In this document: positions 26,107 through 34,530 of the stretch, piece after piece
Numbering within the stretch: position 1 is the first letter of the stretch
How the letters are laid out: every line of letters begins with the position of its first letter
NCBI GenBank assembly: GCA_007750655.1
Contig: CP036290.1
Coordinates: 186,001-250,000, forward strand
Reading direction: 5' to 3'
DNA from: Rohdeia mirabilis
GTDB lineage: Bacteria; Planctomycetota; UBA1135; GCA-002686595
Length of the DNA stretch: 64,000 bases
Position numbers and translations under genes: made by a program
The notes under the pieces: generated by a model
Database searches by the model: none
What the model was told of the DNA's origin: nothing
The model's input: only the letters and a program-made list of their open reading frames with translations

Positions 26107-28986
26107 ATGGACGCCGACTCGACGACTTCGCTGGGACGCCTGCTCGCACGTTTCGCCGTCTGGGGCGCGATCCTCCTCGGAACCACCGCGGGGTTCGCGG
26201 GAGTCGACGACGCCCGGGGTGCGGGGCCGCTCGGGTCCGCCGGCGCGCAGGACGACGAGGCCGGGGACGACCTGTTCGACTCGCGCGGCGAGCCGCGCCT
26301 CGACGCCGAGCGACTCGTCGCTTGGTACAGGCCGAGCATGCAGGTGGCGAGTTCGGGCGACAGTTGGGAGGCCTACGACTACTCCGAGCACGGTCGCCAC
26401 GGCCAGTCGTTCTCGCTCGGCCGCTTCACCGTGGACGAGGACGCGTTCGGGGCGATCGACGGACCGTGCACCGTCGTCTGCGCCGCGCGCGTGGACGCGG
26501 GCGACGGCGGCTACCTGTTCGACGGCGCGGTGGATGGCGGGCGGCGCGCGCTGTTCGCGGGCTGGAGCCAGGCGCCGGCGCGCTTCACGACCTACGGCGG
26601 CGCGGCGCGATCCGGAGCGCCGGTGCGCGGGGGCACGTGGCAGGTCCACACCGTCGTCTTCGGTCGCGAGCACACGACGCACTACGTGGACGGCGTCGCG
26701 CGTTCGGTGGGGGCGGCGCCCACCGAACCGCTGCGCGGACTGACGGTGGGGCAGCGTTACGACGGGAGTCTCGCGCTGAATGGTGCGATCGCGCACCTCG
26801 TCCTGTACCGCGGCGAACTCTCGCGCGACGAGCGGCGCGGGATCGAGCGCTGGCTCGCGGCGCAGTGCGGATCGGACGGGATCGAAGCGGCGCCCTTTCC
26901 CGCGCGTCCCGTGTTCACCGCCGGCGACGGCCTCTACCACACCTACCGCATCCCGGCCGCTTCGGTCACCGCGTCCGGCGCGGTGCTCTGCTTCGCGGAA
27001 GGGCGTGCGTCCCGGAGCGATCACGCGGCCAACGACCTCGTGCTGCGGCGTTCGCCCGACGGCGGCCGCACCTGGGAGCCGGTGCGCACGCTGTTCTCCG
27101 ACGGCGCCAACGCGCTGAACAACCCGTGCGTCGTCGCGCTGCACACGGGCGAGCACGCGGGGCGTGTGCTGCTGGTCTGGCAGCGCTATCTCGAGGGGCA
27201 CGACGAACACGGCGCGGCCGCCGGCTACGACGATCCGAAGGTCTGCCGTAGCTACGTGGCGCACTCCGACGACGAAGGCCTGACCTGGAGCGAGCCGCGC
27301 GAGATCACGCGCGCGGTCAAGCCGCCCGCTGCGACGTCCACGGCCAGCGGCCCCGGTGCGGCGCTGCAGCTGCGCGACGGCCCGCACGCAGGGCGCATCG
27401 TGGTGCCGTTCAACTGTGGGCCCTTCGGGGAGTGGCGCGTGTACGCCGCGTGGTCGGACGACGGCGGCGCGACCTGGGAGCGCGGCGACTTCGGCGACGA
27501 CACGGGTATCGCGGGACGCGGCAACGAGGTGCAGATGGTCGAGCTGCCGGGCGGCGCGCTGCTCTTGAACGCACGTGTGCAGGGCGGCGGGCGTCGGCGG
27601 GTCCAGGCGCGCAGCACGGACGGTGGCGCCACGTGGTCGCCGCTCGAGGTCGCGGCGAATCTCGTCGAACCCCAGTGCATGGCGTCCGTCCTGGCGCTGC
27701 CCGGCGGCCCGCACGGCGCGCGACTCGTCTACTGCGGACCGCGGTCCGAGCGCGCGCGGGTGGCCGGAACGCTGATGCTGTCGGACGACCAGGGCCGCAG
27801 TTGGCAGCTGGGCCCGTGCGTGTACGACGGCGGATTCGCCTACTCACAACTGGTGCGGCTCGACGCGGACACGCTCGGCGTGCTGTTCGAGCGCGACGGC
27901 TACCGCGGCATCGACCTGGTGCGCGTGCCGATCGCGGCGCTGCCGAGCCCTCCACGAGCAATCAGTCTCCACCCGCCACCGCCGCGCGGCCGGAACCAGC
28001 GCGGGGACGGTGCGGCTCCGCCGGCGCCGCCCTTCCCCGAACTGCCGCGCGGACCGGGACTCGCGGCCGAGTTCCCGCTCGACGCGGGCATCGACGAGCA
28101 CGAGCGCGTGCTCTTCGCCGAGCGCTTCGACGGCTCGACCCTCGACGAGGTCCTGGCGCGCTGGACCGACCACACCCAGGACTCGAGCGTGTTCGAGCTC
28201 GTGCGCGGTGGCCCGCTCGACGGCGGTGACGGTGCGCGCGTCCTGCGCGTCACCGCCACGCCGAGCGAGAACACGGGCGGACATCTGTACCGCGTCGTTC
28301 CCGGCGTCGAACGCATGTACGCGCGCTTCTGCGTGCGCTATCCGTCCGACGCGCTCGGCTACCAGCACCACGGCGTGCACCTGGGCGGCTACGAGCCGTC
28401 GACGCCCTGGCCCCAGGGCGGAGCCGGTTCGCGACCCGCAGGCGACGATCGCATCACCGTCGGCATCGAGCCGTTCGCCCACGACGGTCGGATGGCGGCA
28501 CCCGGCGCCTGGAGCTTCTACTGCTACTGGCACGAGATGAAGATCTCGGCCGACGGCAACCACTGGGGCAACGGCATCGAACCGAGCGAGCGTCTGCAGA
28601 TCCCGGCCAATCGCTGGCAGACCGTCGAAGTGATGGTCCAACTGAACACGCCCGGCGAGCGCGACGGCGAACTGGCCCTGTGGCTCGACGGCGAGCCGGT
28701 CATGCACGTGCGTGCTGGCACACCGCGCGCCCACTGGAGCGGCCTGGGCTTCGACGTGCTCGACGAAGGCGACCCCGAGGCCGAGCCCTTCGAGGGCTTC
28801 TCGTGGAGGACGAGCGCCGAGCTCGAGCTCAACTTCTTCCAGCTGCTGCACTACGTCACCCCGCGGGCCTTGCGCCGGGCCGGCGTCACCGACGTGGAGG
28901 CCCCCGTGGCCGTGGAGTTCGACCACGTGGTCGTGGCCGAGGACTACGTCGGGCCGGTCGCGGCGCGGTCGACGAGCGAGCGCTAG
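26107..28986 (+). CDS. Secreted sialidase (GH33-like) with LamG-like and C-terminal carbohydrate-type domains
   Basis: 959 aa; the ATG at 26107 begins a signal-anchor-like N-terminus. Residues about 60-255 are a concanavalin/LamG-like domain (NGAIAHLVLYRGELSRDERR). The six-bladed propeller follows, with the Arg-Ile-Pro motif at Arg281 (YRIPAAS), the FAEGR motif, and five Asp boxes starting near residues 316, 387, 450, 503 and 559 (S-x-D-x-G-x-T/S-W). These are hallmarks of exo-alpha-sialidases, which release sialic acids from glycans. Residues about 660-959 form a separate beta-rich domain seen in planctomycete polysaccharide-active proteins. The stop codon lies at the edge of a 167-bp palindromic element. 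Confidence 0.88.
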   Translation: MDADSTTSLGRLLARFAVWGAILLGTTAGFAGVDDARGAGPLGSAGAQDDEAGDDLFDSRGEPRLDAERLVAWYRPSMQVASSGDSWEAYDYSEHGRHGQSFSLGRFTVDEDAFGAIDGPCTVVCAARVDAGDGGYLFDGAVDGGRRALFAGWSQAPARFTTYGGAARSGAPVRGGTWQVHTVVFGREHTTHYVDGVARSVGAAPTEPLRGLTVGQRYDGSLALNGAIAHLVLYRGELSRDERRGIERWLAAQCGSDGIEAAPFPARPVFTAGDGLYHTYRIPAASVTASGAVLCFAEGRASRSDHAANDLVLRRSPDGGRTWEPVRTLFSDGANALNNPCVVALHTGEHAGRVLLVWQRYLEGHDEHGAAAGYDDPKVCRSYVAHSDDEGLTWSEPREITRAVKPPAATSTASGPGAALQLRDGPHAGRIVVPFNCGPFGEWRVYAAWSDDGGATWERGDFGDDTGIAGRGNEVQMVELPGGALLLNARVQGGGRRRVQARSTDGGATWSPLEVAANLVEPQCMASVLALPGGPHGARLVYCGPRSERARVAGTLMLSDDQGRSWQLGPCVYDGGFAYSQLVRLDADTLGVLFERDGYRGIDLVRVPIAALPSPPRAISLHPPPPRGRNQRGDGAAPPAPPFPELPRGPGLAAEFPLDAGIDEHERVLFAERFDGSTLDEVLARWTDHTQDSSVFELVRGGPLDGGDGARVLRVTATPSENTGGHLYRVVPGVERMYARFCVRYPSDALGYQHHGVHLGGYEPSTPWPQGGAGSRPAGDDRITVGIEPFAHDGRMAAPGAWSFYCYWHEMKISADGNHWGNGIEPSERLQIPANRWQTVEVMVQLNTPGERDGELALWLDGEPVMHVRAGTPRAHWSGLGFDVLDEGDPEAEPFEGFSWRTSAELELNFFQLLHYVTPRALRRAGVTDVEAPVAVEFDHVVVAEDYVGPVAARSTSER

Positions 28987-29149
28987 TGGTGTGATTCGCT
29001 CTGTTGAGGCATTTCGGCGTTCCGTACGGGATGCGATGCAAGGCGCGCCGACGACTCGACTTCGCTGTGAGTCTCGGAGGAGGCGCAACGCAGCAGCGCG
29101 CCCGTACGGGACGATGGAAATGCCCCAAGAGAGCGAATCACACCACTAG
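28983..29149. repeat. 167-bp palindromic element (long imperfect inverted repeat)
   Basis: Starts with CTAGTGGTGTGATTCGCTCT and ends with its reverse complement; arms of about 48 bases (28983-29030 and 29101-29149) differ at only a few positions. The left edge includes the TAG stop of the sialidase gene. There is no ORF inside. It resembles a MITE- or REP-type element that could form a long hairpin at the 3' end of the mRNA. Confidence 0.85.
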
Positions 29150-29220
29150 CCTTCGCGGTCGGCGCCGCGCGCTCGAGGGCGTCGACCGCTCCACGTTCGA
29201 CAGCGGAGGGCTCCAGGACG

Positions 29221-29715
29221 ATGATGGACGCCATGTCCGACCGCCTCCACATCCTGTTCCGCCCGACGAGCTTCTTCTCGCGCAACCGCGAGGTGGTCGT
29301 CGACGGCGTGGTCCGCACGCGCCTGGAGCGGCACGTCTTCAGCCGCCGGTGCGACGTGCACCTGGACGGCCGGGCGTACTCGATGCGTCCGAAGGGCTTC
29401 TTCGGCCGCCACTACGTGCTGGAGCTCGCCGGCGAGGAGATCGCTCGCGTCGAGCGCACGGGGTTCATCAAGAACCGCTACTCGTTCGTCAGCAGCGGCC
29501 CGCGCACGCTCGTGATCGTGCCGCGCGGGTTCTGGCGGCCCAGCTACGCGCTGCTCGACGGCGAGCGCGAAGTCGGCCGCTTCAGCAACCAGGGGACGTT
29601 CGGGTCGCAACTCGTCGGCGACCTGCCGGCCGACACGCCGCTGCCGCTCGCGCTCTTCATGGGCTTCGTGTGCCTGACGGTCCGCGAGGAGCGCGACACG
29701 AACGCCTCGAGCTGA
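29221..29715 (+). CDS. Tubby/LURP-like beta-barrel protein of unknown function
   Basis: 164 aa, no signal peptide. Repeated short strands (REVVVDGVVRTRLERHVFSR, CDVHLDGRAYSMRPKGFFG, YVLELAGEEIARVERTGF) and a C-terminal hydrophobic helix (PLALFMGFVCLTV) recall the LURP-one/scramblase-type tubby C-like fold, where the buried helix closes the barrel. Three in-frame ATGs (29221, 29224, 29233) could be the start. No partner is evident: it is followed by the oligopeptidase gene after 121 bases. Family assignment is by pattern only. Confidence 0.7.
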   Translation: MMDAMSDRLHILFRPTSFFSRNREVVVDGVVRTRLERHVFSRRCDVHLDGRAYSMRPKGFFGRHYVLELAGEEIARVERTGFIKNRYSFVSSGPRTLVIVPRGFWRPSYALLDGEREVGRFSNQGTFGSQLVGDLPADTPLPLALFMGFVCLTVREERDTNASS

Positions 29716-29836
29716 GCGGCTCTCGGCTCGCGACCGATCCTCGCGCGCTCGCCTCTCACTCCCTAGGATCGCCCTCCGCGAGCGCGCCACGGAGCCCACG
29801 ACCCGCGCGCCCTCCACCACCTTCGGGTCCCCATCC

Positions 29837-31996
29837 ATGCAGCGCTCACCCATCGTCGCGGCTCCGTTCAGCACGCTGCTGATCGCGGTCCTCCCGTTCG
29901 CCGTTCTCACGTCCTGCGCCACGACCGACGTGCACGATCTCGACCCGCCGTCGGCCCGCGTCCGGCCCCACGTGCTCACCGCCCACGACGACGTGCGCGT
30001 GGACGACTACTACTGGCTGAACCAGCGCGAGGACCCCGAAGTCATCGCCTACCTCGAGGCCGAGAACGCGTACACCGAAGCCGTGACCGCGCACCTCGCC
30101 GGCCTGCGCGACGAGCTGTACGACGAGATCGTCGCGCGCATCTCGCCCGACGACGTTTCGGTGCCCTACGAGGAGGACGGCTACTGGTACGCGACGCGCT
30201 ACGAGGAGGGCGGCGAGTACCCGATCTACACCCGGCGCAAGGGCGCGCCCGACGGGCCCGAGCAGGTGCTGCTCGACGGGCCGAGGCTGGCCGAGGGACA
30301 CGCGTACTTCGCGATCGGCGGCTTCCAGGTCACGACGGACGGCCACACGCTCGCCTACGCCTTCGACACGGTCGGCCGCCGCAAGTACGACGTGCGCTTC
30401 AACGACCTGATCGGGCGGCGCGCCTACGCCGAGGTGCTCGAGGACGTCACGGGGAACATGGCCTGGGCCGCCGACGGGCGCACGCTGTTCTACGCGCGCC
30501 AGGATCCGCAGACCCTGCGCTCGTACCAGATCTGGCGGCACGTGCTGGGCACCGATCCCTCCCAGGACGAACTCGTGTACCAGGAGGACGACGAGGAGTT
30601 CCGCTGCTTCGTGTCGCTCACGAAGAGCAAGCGCTACCTGTTGATCGGCTCGTCGCAGACGCTCTCGAGCGAGTACCACTACCTCGACGCGAGCGACCCG
30701 CGCGGTGCGTTCCAGGTGGTGCTGCCGCGCGAGCGCAACCACCGCTACTCGGTCGAGCACTTCGGCGACCACTTCTACCTCCTGACGAACGACTCGGCGA
30801 AGAACCGGCGCCTGGTGCGCACGCCGATCGGCAGCCACGATCGCTCGGCCTGGGAGGAGGTCGTGCCGCACGACCCGGACGTCCTGCTCGAAGGCACCGA
30901 GTTCTTCTCGGGCCACCTGGTGCTGCGCGAGCGCGCGGAGGGTCTGACGCGCATTCGCGTGCGCGAGTGGGCGACCGGAGCCGAGCACCTCGTCGACTTC
31001 GGCGAGCCCGCCTACGCCGCCGCCCTGTCGAACAACCGCACGTTCGACACCACGACGCTGCGCTACGTCTACTCGTCCTTGACCACGCCGCGTTCGGACT
31101 ACGACTACGACCTGGTGACGCGCGAGCGCGTGCTGCTCAAGCGCGACCAGGTCCTGCCGACCGAGCGCTGGGGCGCGTTCGACCCGGCCAACTACGTGAC
31201 CGAGCGGCTGTGGGTCGGCGCGCGCGACGGCGAGCGGATCCCGATCTCGCTGGTCCACCGCCGCGACGTTCCGCGCGACGGCACCCAGCCGTTGTTGCTG
31301 TCCGCCTACGGCTCGTACGGATCGAGCCGCGACGCGACGTTCTCGAGCGCGCGCCTCAGCCTGCTCGACCGCGGCTTCATCTACGCCATCGCCCACGTGC
31401 GCGGCGGCCGCGAGATGGGCGAGCGCTGGTACGACGACGGGAAGCTCTTCAACAAGAAGAACACGTTCACCGACTTCGTCGACTGCGCGCTGTACCTGAC
31501 CAGTTCGGGCTACACGTCGACGGATCGCCTCTTCGCGCAGGGCGGCAGCGCTGGCGGACTGTTGATGGGCGCGATCTGCAACATGCGTCCCGAGCTCTTC
31601 CGCGGCGTCGTCGCCAACGTGCCGTTCGTCGACGTGGTCACGACCATGCTCGACGACACGATCCCGCTCACGACGTTCGAGTACGACGAGTGGGGCAACC
31701 CGAACGAGCGCGCCGCGTACGAATACATGCTCTCGTACTCGCCCTACGACCAGGTCTCCGAGCAGGACTATCCGGCGCTGCTCGTCACCACCGGTCTGCA
31801 CGACAGTCAGGTCCAGTACTGGGAGCCGGCGAAGTGGGTCGCGAAGCTGCGCGTGATGAACACGGGCGACGAACCGCTCCTCTTGCGCACCGACATGGCG
31901 GCCGGGCACGGCGGCGCCTCGGGGCGCTTCAAGCGCTTCGAGGAGACCGCGTTCACCTACGCGTTCCTGCTCGATCTGGTGGGGGAGGAACGGTGA
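29837..31996 (+). CDS. ptrB: Oligopeptidase B-like prolyl oligopeptidase (S9) lipoprotein
   Basis: 719 aa serine peptidase of family S9A, which cleaves short peptides after basic residues. The N-terminus is a lipoprotein signal (AVLTSC), so it is predicted to be membrane-anchored outside the cytoplasm, unlike the cytosolic E. coli enzyme. A beta-propeller spans about residues 45-440 and an alpha/beta-hydrolase domain follows. Catalytic residues: Ser571 in GGSAGG, Asp656 in GLHDSQVQYWEP, His691 in AGHGGASG. Its stop overlaps the ATG of the next gene (TGATG, 31994-31998), forming a coupled three-gene operon. Confidence 0.92.
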   Translation: MQRSPIVAAPFSTLLIAVLPFAVLTSCATTDVHDLDPPSARVRPHVLTAHDDVRVDDYYWLNQREDPEVIAYLEAENAYTEAVTAHLAGLRDELYDEIVARISPDDVSVPYEEDGYWYATRYEEGGEYPIYTRRKGAPDGPEQVLLDGPRLAEGHAYFAIGGFQVTTDGHTLAYAFDTVGRRKYDVRFNDLIGRRAYAEVLEDVTGNMAWAADGRTLFYARQDPQTLRSYQIWRHVLGTDPSQDELVYQEDDEEFRCFVSLTKSKRYLLIGSSQTLSSEYHYLDASDPRGAFQVVLPRERNHRYSVEHFGDHFYLLTNDSAKNRRLVRTPIGSHDRSAWEEVVPHDPDVLLEGTEFFSGHLVLRERAEGLTRIRVREWATGAEHLVDFGEPAYAAALSNNRTFDTTTLRYVYSSLTTPRSDYDYDLVTRERVLLKRDQVLPTERWGAFDPANYVTERLWVGARDGERIPISLVHRRDVPRDGTQPLLLSAYGSYGSSRDATFSSARLSLLDRGFIYAIAHVRGGREMGERWYDDGKLFNKKNTFTDFVDCALYLTSSGYTSTDRLFAQGGSAGGLLMGAICNMRPELFRGVVANVPFVDVVTTMLDDTIPLTTFEYDEWGNPNERAAYEYMLSYSPYDQVSEQDYPALLVTTGLHDSQVQYWEPAKWVAKLRVMNTGDEPLLLRTDMAAGHGGASGRFKRFEETAFTYAFLLDLVGEER

Positions 31997-32403
31997 TGCG
32001 ACTCGGTCCGTACGGCGTCGCCGCGCTGGCCGCGCTCGGCGGCGCGTCCTGCGCGTCGACCCCCGTCGACTTCGCGCGTTGCCAGCACCGCTTCGCCTTC
32101 GAGTCCACGCCGGCGGAGATGACGATCGTCGACGCCGCGCGCACGGGAACGGTGGGCGTTCGCGACGACAGCACGGGCGCGTGGATCACGTTCCTCTACC
32201 GTCTGCGCGGCGACGAGCTGCTGGTCGACGTGCACGTACCGCCCTCGGGGGCCGCGCGGCTCGCAGTCGAACCCGACGACGACGGCGTCTACCGCGTCGG
32301 TTTCGGCGGCCCGCCCGACGTGGACGTCACCATCCACCCGAACGCCATCGGGACCATCGACATGGAACTGTTCGTCACGAACGACGAGGATCGAGACCGA
32401 TGA
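31996..32403 (+). CDS. Small lipoprotein of unknown function
   Basis: 135 aa, start overlapping the oligopeptidase stop. The N-terminus (VAALAALGGASCAS) has a lipobox-like GASC, predicting a lipid anchor. The mature part is beta-rich (TGAWITFLYRLRGDELLVDV, IDMELFVTNDEDRD) and acidic at the end. Its stop overlaps the next start (ATGA at 32400-32403), so it is translated between a lipoprotein peptidase and a cytoplasmic methyltransferase. No family recognised. Confidence 0.8.
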   Translation: MRLGPYGVAALAALGGASCASTPVDFARCQHRFAFESTPAEMTIVDAARTGTVGVRDDSTGAWITFLYRLRGDELLVDVHVPPSGAARLAVEPDDDGVYRVGFGGPPDVDVTIHPNAIGTIDMELFVTNDEDRDR

Positions 32404-33854
32404 CGCGCGACGGCTACCAGGACGAGATCGACTACTGGGCGCGCGAACTCGCGCTCGAAGGCGTTCACCGCGAACACACCGAGAAGCGCCTCAGTCCGGC
32501 CGGTCGGAGCGACGAGCACCCGATCTGGATCGACGGCCTGATCGACGTGCTGACCGAGCGCAAGCAGGGAGGCGGCCCGCCGCGCGCACTCGACCTGGGC
32601 TGTGGTCCGCTGGGCACGCTCGGCCACGCGCACGAGGTCGGGCGACTCGACGTGACGGGTGTGGACCCGCTCGCCGACGCCTACACGGAGTTGCGCACGC
32701 GCTTCTCCATCGACTATCCCGAGCCGTTGATCGCGACGACGGGCGAACGCTTGTCCGAGCACGTCGAGCCGGCCAGCGTCGATCTGATCTATTCGCGCAA
32801 CTCGCTCGACCACGCCGAGGACGTCCAGCGTTGCTTCGAGGAGGCGGCGCGCGCCCTGCGGCCCGGTGGCGTGTTCGCGCTCGAGGTCTTCGCCTACGAG
32901 GGCTTTCGCGAGGGCTACGACGGCCTGCACCGCTTCGATTTCCACGTGCACGACGGTGCGCTCGGTTGCACGGACGAGCACGGCCGCGAGGCGCTCGACC
33001 TCTCGGAGTTCGACCTCGAACTCGTGACGCTCGAACCGCGCGAGACGCGCAAGCCCGCGGGCGTCGGCGCCGACACCACGACCGTGCGCGCCGTGTTCGC
33101 CCGCTCGCGCGACGCGGAGCTGCTCGATCGGGTCCGTGCGGCCACGTGGCTCGCCGACGAACGCGCGCGGGTCGAGCAGTTCCTCGATCCGACGGGCGTC
33201 TACGCGCACCGCATCGCGGACGGTTGGGACACCGAGTTGTTGCGCAGCATGTACCCGACCTGGTCCGACGCGGTCCTGGGGGACGTGCGCCGCGCGGATC
33301 CCGGCCTGCCGCGGGTGCTCGAGCTCGACGCGCGTTCGATGCCGACGCTCACGTGGGCGCAGTTGAGCGGCCTGGCCCACGTGGAGGCCGCCGACCCGCA
33401 GGCGTCGGCCTTCGCAGCGATCTTCGCGCGTCACCGACTGCCGGCGCACCCGGTCGCGATGCGCGAGGCCACCGCGCGCGAGGCACTGACCGCGACGGCG
33501 CCCGGTTCGTTCGAGGTCGTCCACCTGCGCGACGCGCTCGAACGCGACAACGATCCGGTCGGTCTGGTCGAACTGGCCGCGCGCGCGCTGGCGCCCACGG
33601 GCGTCCTGCTGCTGGAAGGTTCGGTGCGTTCGAGTTCGGGCGAGGCCTGGCGCCACCCGTTCGGCAACGCGGTGCGTGTCGAGGATGGCCGACTGGTCGT
33701 GCGGCGCCACGCGCTCGGTGACGAACGCGTCGAGGTGATCGATCCGCAGGCGCTCGGACTCGAGACGGTCGTGCTCACGATGCTCGACGCCACCGATCCG
33801 CTGCGCGAGCCGGGCACCGTGTACCGCGCCGCTTGGCGACGGCCCGAGCGCTGA
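32400..33854 (+). CDS. Methyltransferase-domain protein with a second, degenerate methyltransferase-like half
   Basis: 484 aa. Residues about 60-200 form a class I SAM-dependent methyltransferase: motif I is ALDLGCGPLGTL, with VTGVDPLADAY as motif II, SVDLIYSRNSLDHAED as motif IV and LRPGGVFALEVFA after it. Residues about 300-480 repeat the layout (RVLELDARSMPTLTW, VEAADPQASAF, SFEVVHLRDALERDNDP, LAPTGVLLLEG), but the glycine-rich SAM loop is lost. The second half thus looks like an internal duplication that no longer binds SAM. Substrate unknown. Third gene of the oligopeptidase operon; its stop directly abuts the convergent stop of the next gene. Confidence 0.85.
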   Translation: MTRDGYQDEIDYWARELALEGVHREHTEKRLSPAGRSDEHPIWIDGLIDVLTERKQGGGPPRALDLGCGPLGTLGHAHEVGRLDVTGVDPLADAYTELRTRFSIDYPEPLIATTGERLSEHVEPASVDLIYSRNSLDHAEDVQRCFEEAARALRPGGVFALEVFAYEGFREGYDGLHRFDFHVHDGALGCTDEHGREALDLSEFDLELVTLEPRETRKPAGVGADTTTVRAVFARSRDAELLDRVRAATWLADERARVEQFLDPTGVYAHRIADGWDTELLRSMYPTWSDAVLGDVRRADPGLPRVLELDARSMPTLTWAQLSGLAHVEAADPQASAFAAIFARHRLPAHPVAMREATAREALTATAPGSFEVVHLRDALERDNDPVGLVELAARALAPTGVLLLEGSVRSSSGEAWRHPFGNAVRVEDGRLVVRRHALGDERVEVIDPQALGLETVVLTMLDATDPLREPGTVYRAAWRRPER

Positions 33855-34466
33855 TCAGCGCGGGTCGCTCGGCACCGTCTGGCCGTCGGCGGGCGCGGGT
33901 TCGAGCTCGGCCGGGTCGGCGGCTTCGTCGCCCGGACTTGCGCCGTCCTCTTCCGCGGCCTTCGCACCCGCGTTGAGCGCGTCCTCCAGCTCGAACGCGT
34001 TCGTCGGATCGAGTTCGTGCGACAGGGCGCGCGCGATGAGCCAGCGCCCGTTCGACTGCCGCCGCCACAGGTCGACGAAGCGCCTGAACGACGACCGGGG
34101 CTCCTCGCCCTCCGCGACGCGCTCGACGAACTCGACGGTTCCGAGCGCGTAGGCCAGCGGGCCGTGTCCGTTCAGCTCGACCATCTGCAGGCGCACCTTG
34201 CGGATGTCCGGAAGTTGGGCGTAGTAGGCCGTGAGCGCTTCGGTGCCGACGATCGGCGAGCCGTCGCCCGGCAGGATCACACCTTCGGTCTCGTAGCAGC
34301 TCGCGATCGCTTCCGCGTCGCCCGCGACCACCGCATCCGCCCAGAACTTGGCCTCGGACTCGATCACCGCGCGGTCGCGAGACGTGAATCCCGACGGCAG
34401 GGAACAGGCGGGGAGGACGGCGAGCGCGACGAGAGCCGCACCGAGGAAGAGTCGTTCGAAGCGCAT
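33855..34466 (-). CDS. Lipoprotein with SnoaL/DUF4440-like (NTF2-fold) domain
   Basis: 203 aa. The signal peptide ends in a lipobox (VLPAC), so it is a predicted lipoprotein. Residues about 30-150 match the NTF2-like pattern: ESEAKFWADAVVAGDAEAIA, CYETEGVILPGDGSPIVGTE, FVDLWRRQSNGRWLIARAL. Such domains bind small ligands or serve as enzyme-like pockets; there is no specific catalytic evidence. The C-terminus is a Pro/Glu/Ala-rich tail. The gene ends exactly where the convergent methyltransferase gene ends, with no room for a terminator. Confidence 0.82.
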   Translation of the reverse strand: MRFERLFLGAALVALAVLPACSLPSGFTSRDRAVIESEAKFWADAVVAGDAEAIASCYETEGVILPGDGSPIVGTEALTAYYAQLPDIRKVRLQMVELNGHGPLAYALGTVEFVERVAEGEEPRSSFRRFVDLWRRQSNGRWLIARALSHELDPTNAFELEDALNAGAKAAEEDGASPGDEAADPAELEPAPADGQTVPSDPR

Positions 34467-34530
34467 GGCGGGCGACGCTAGCGCCGACGGCCGGCGTGCG
34501 CCAGCGCCAGTCGTCGTCGCGGGGCGCTTC

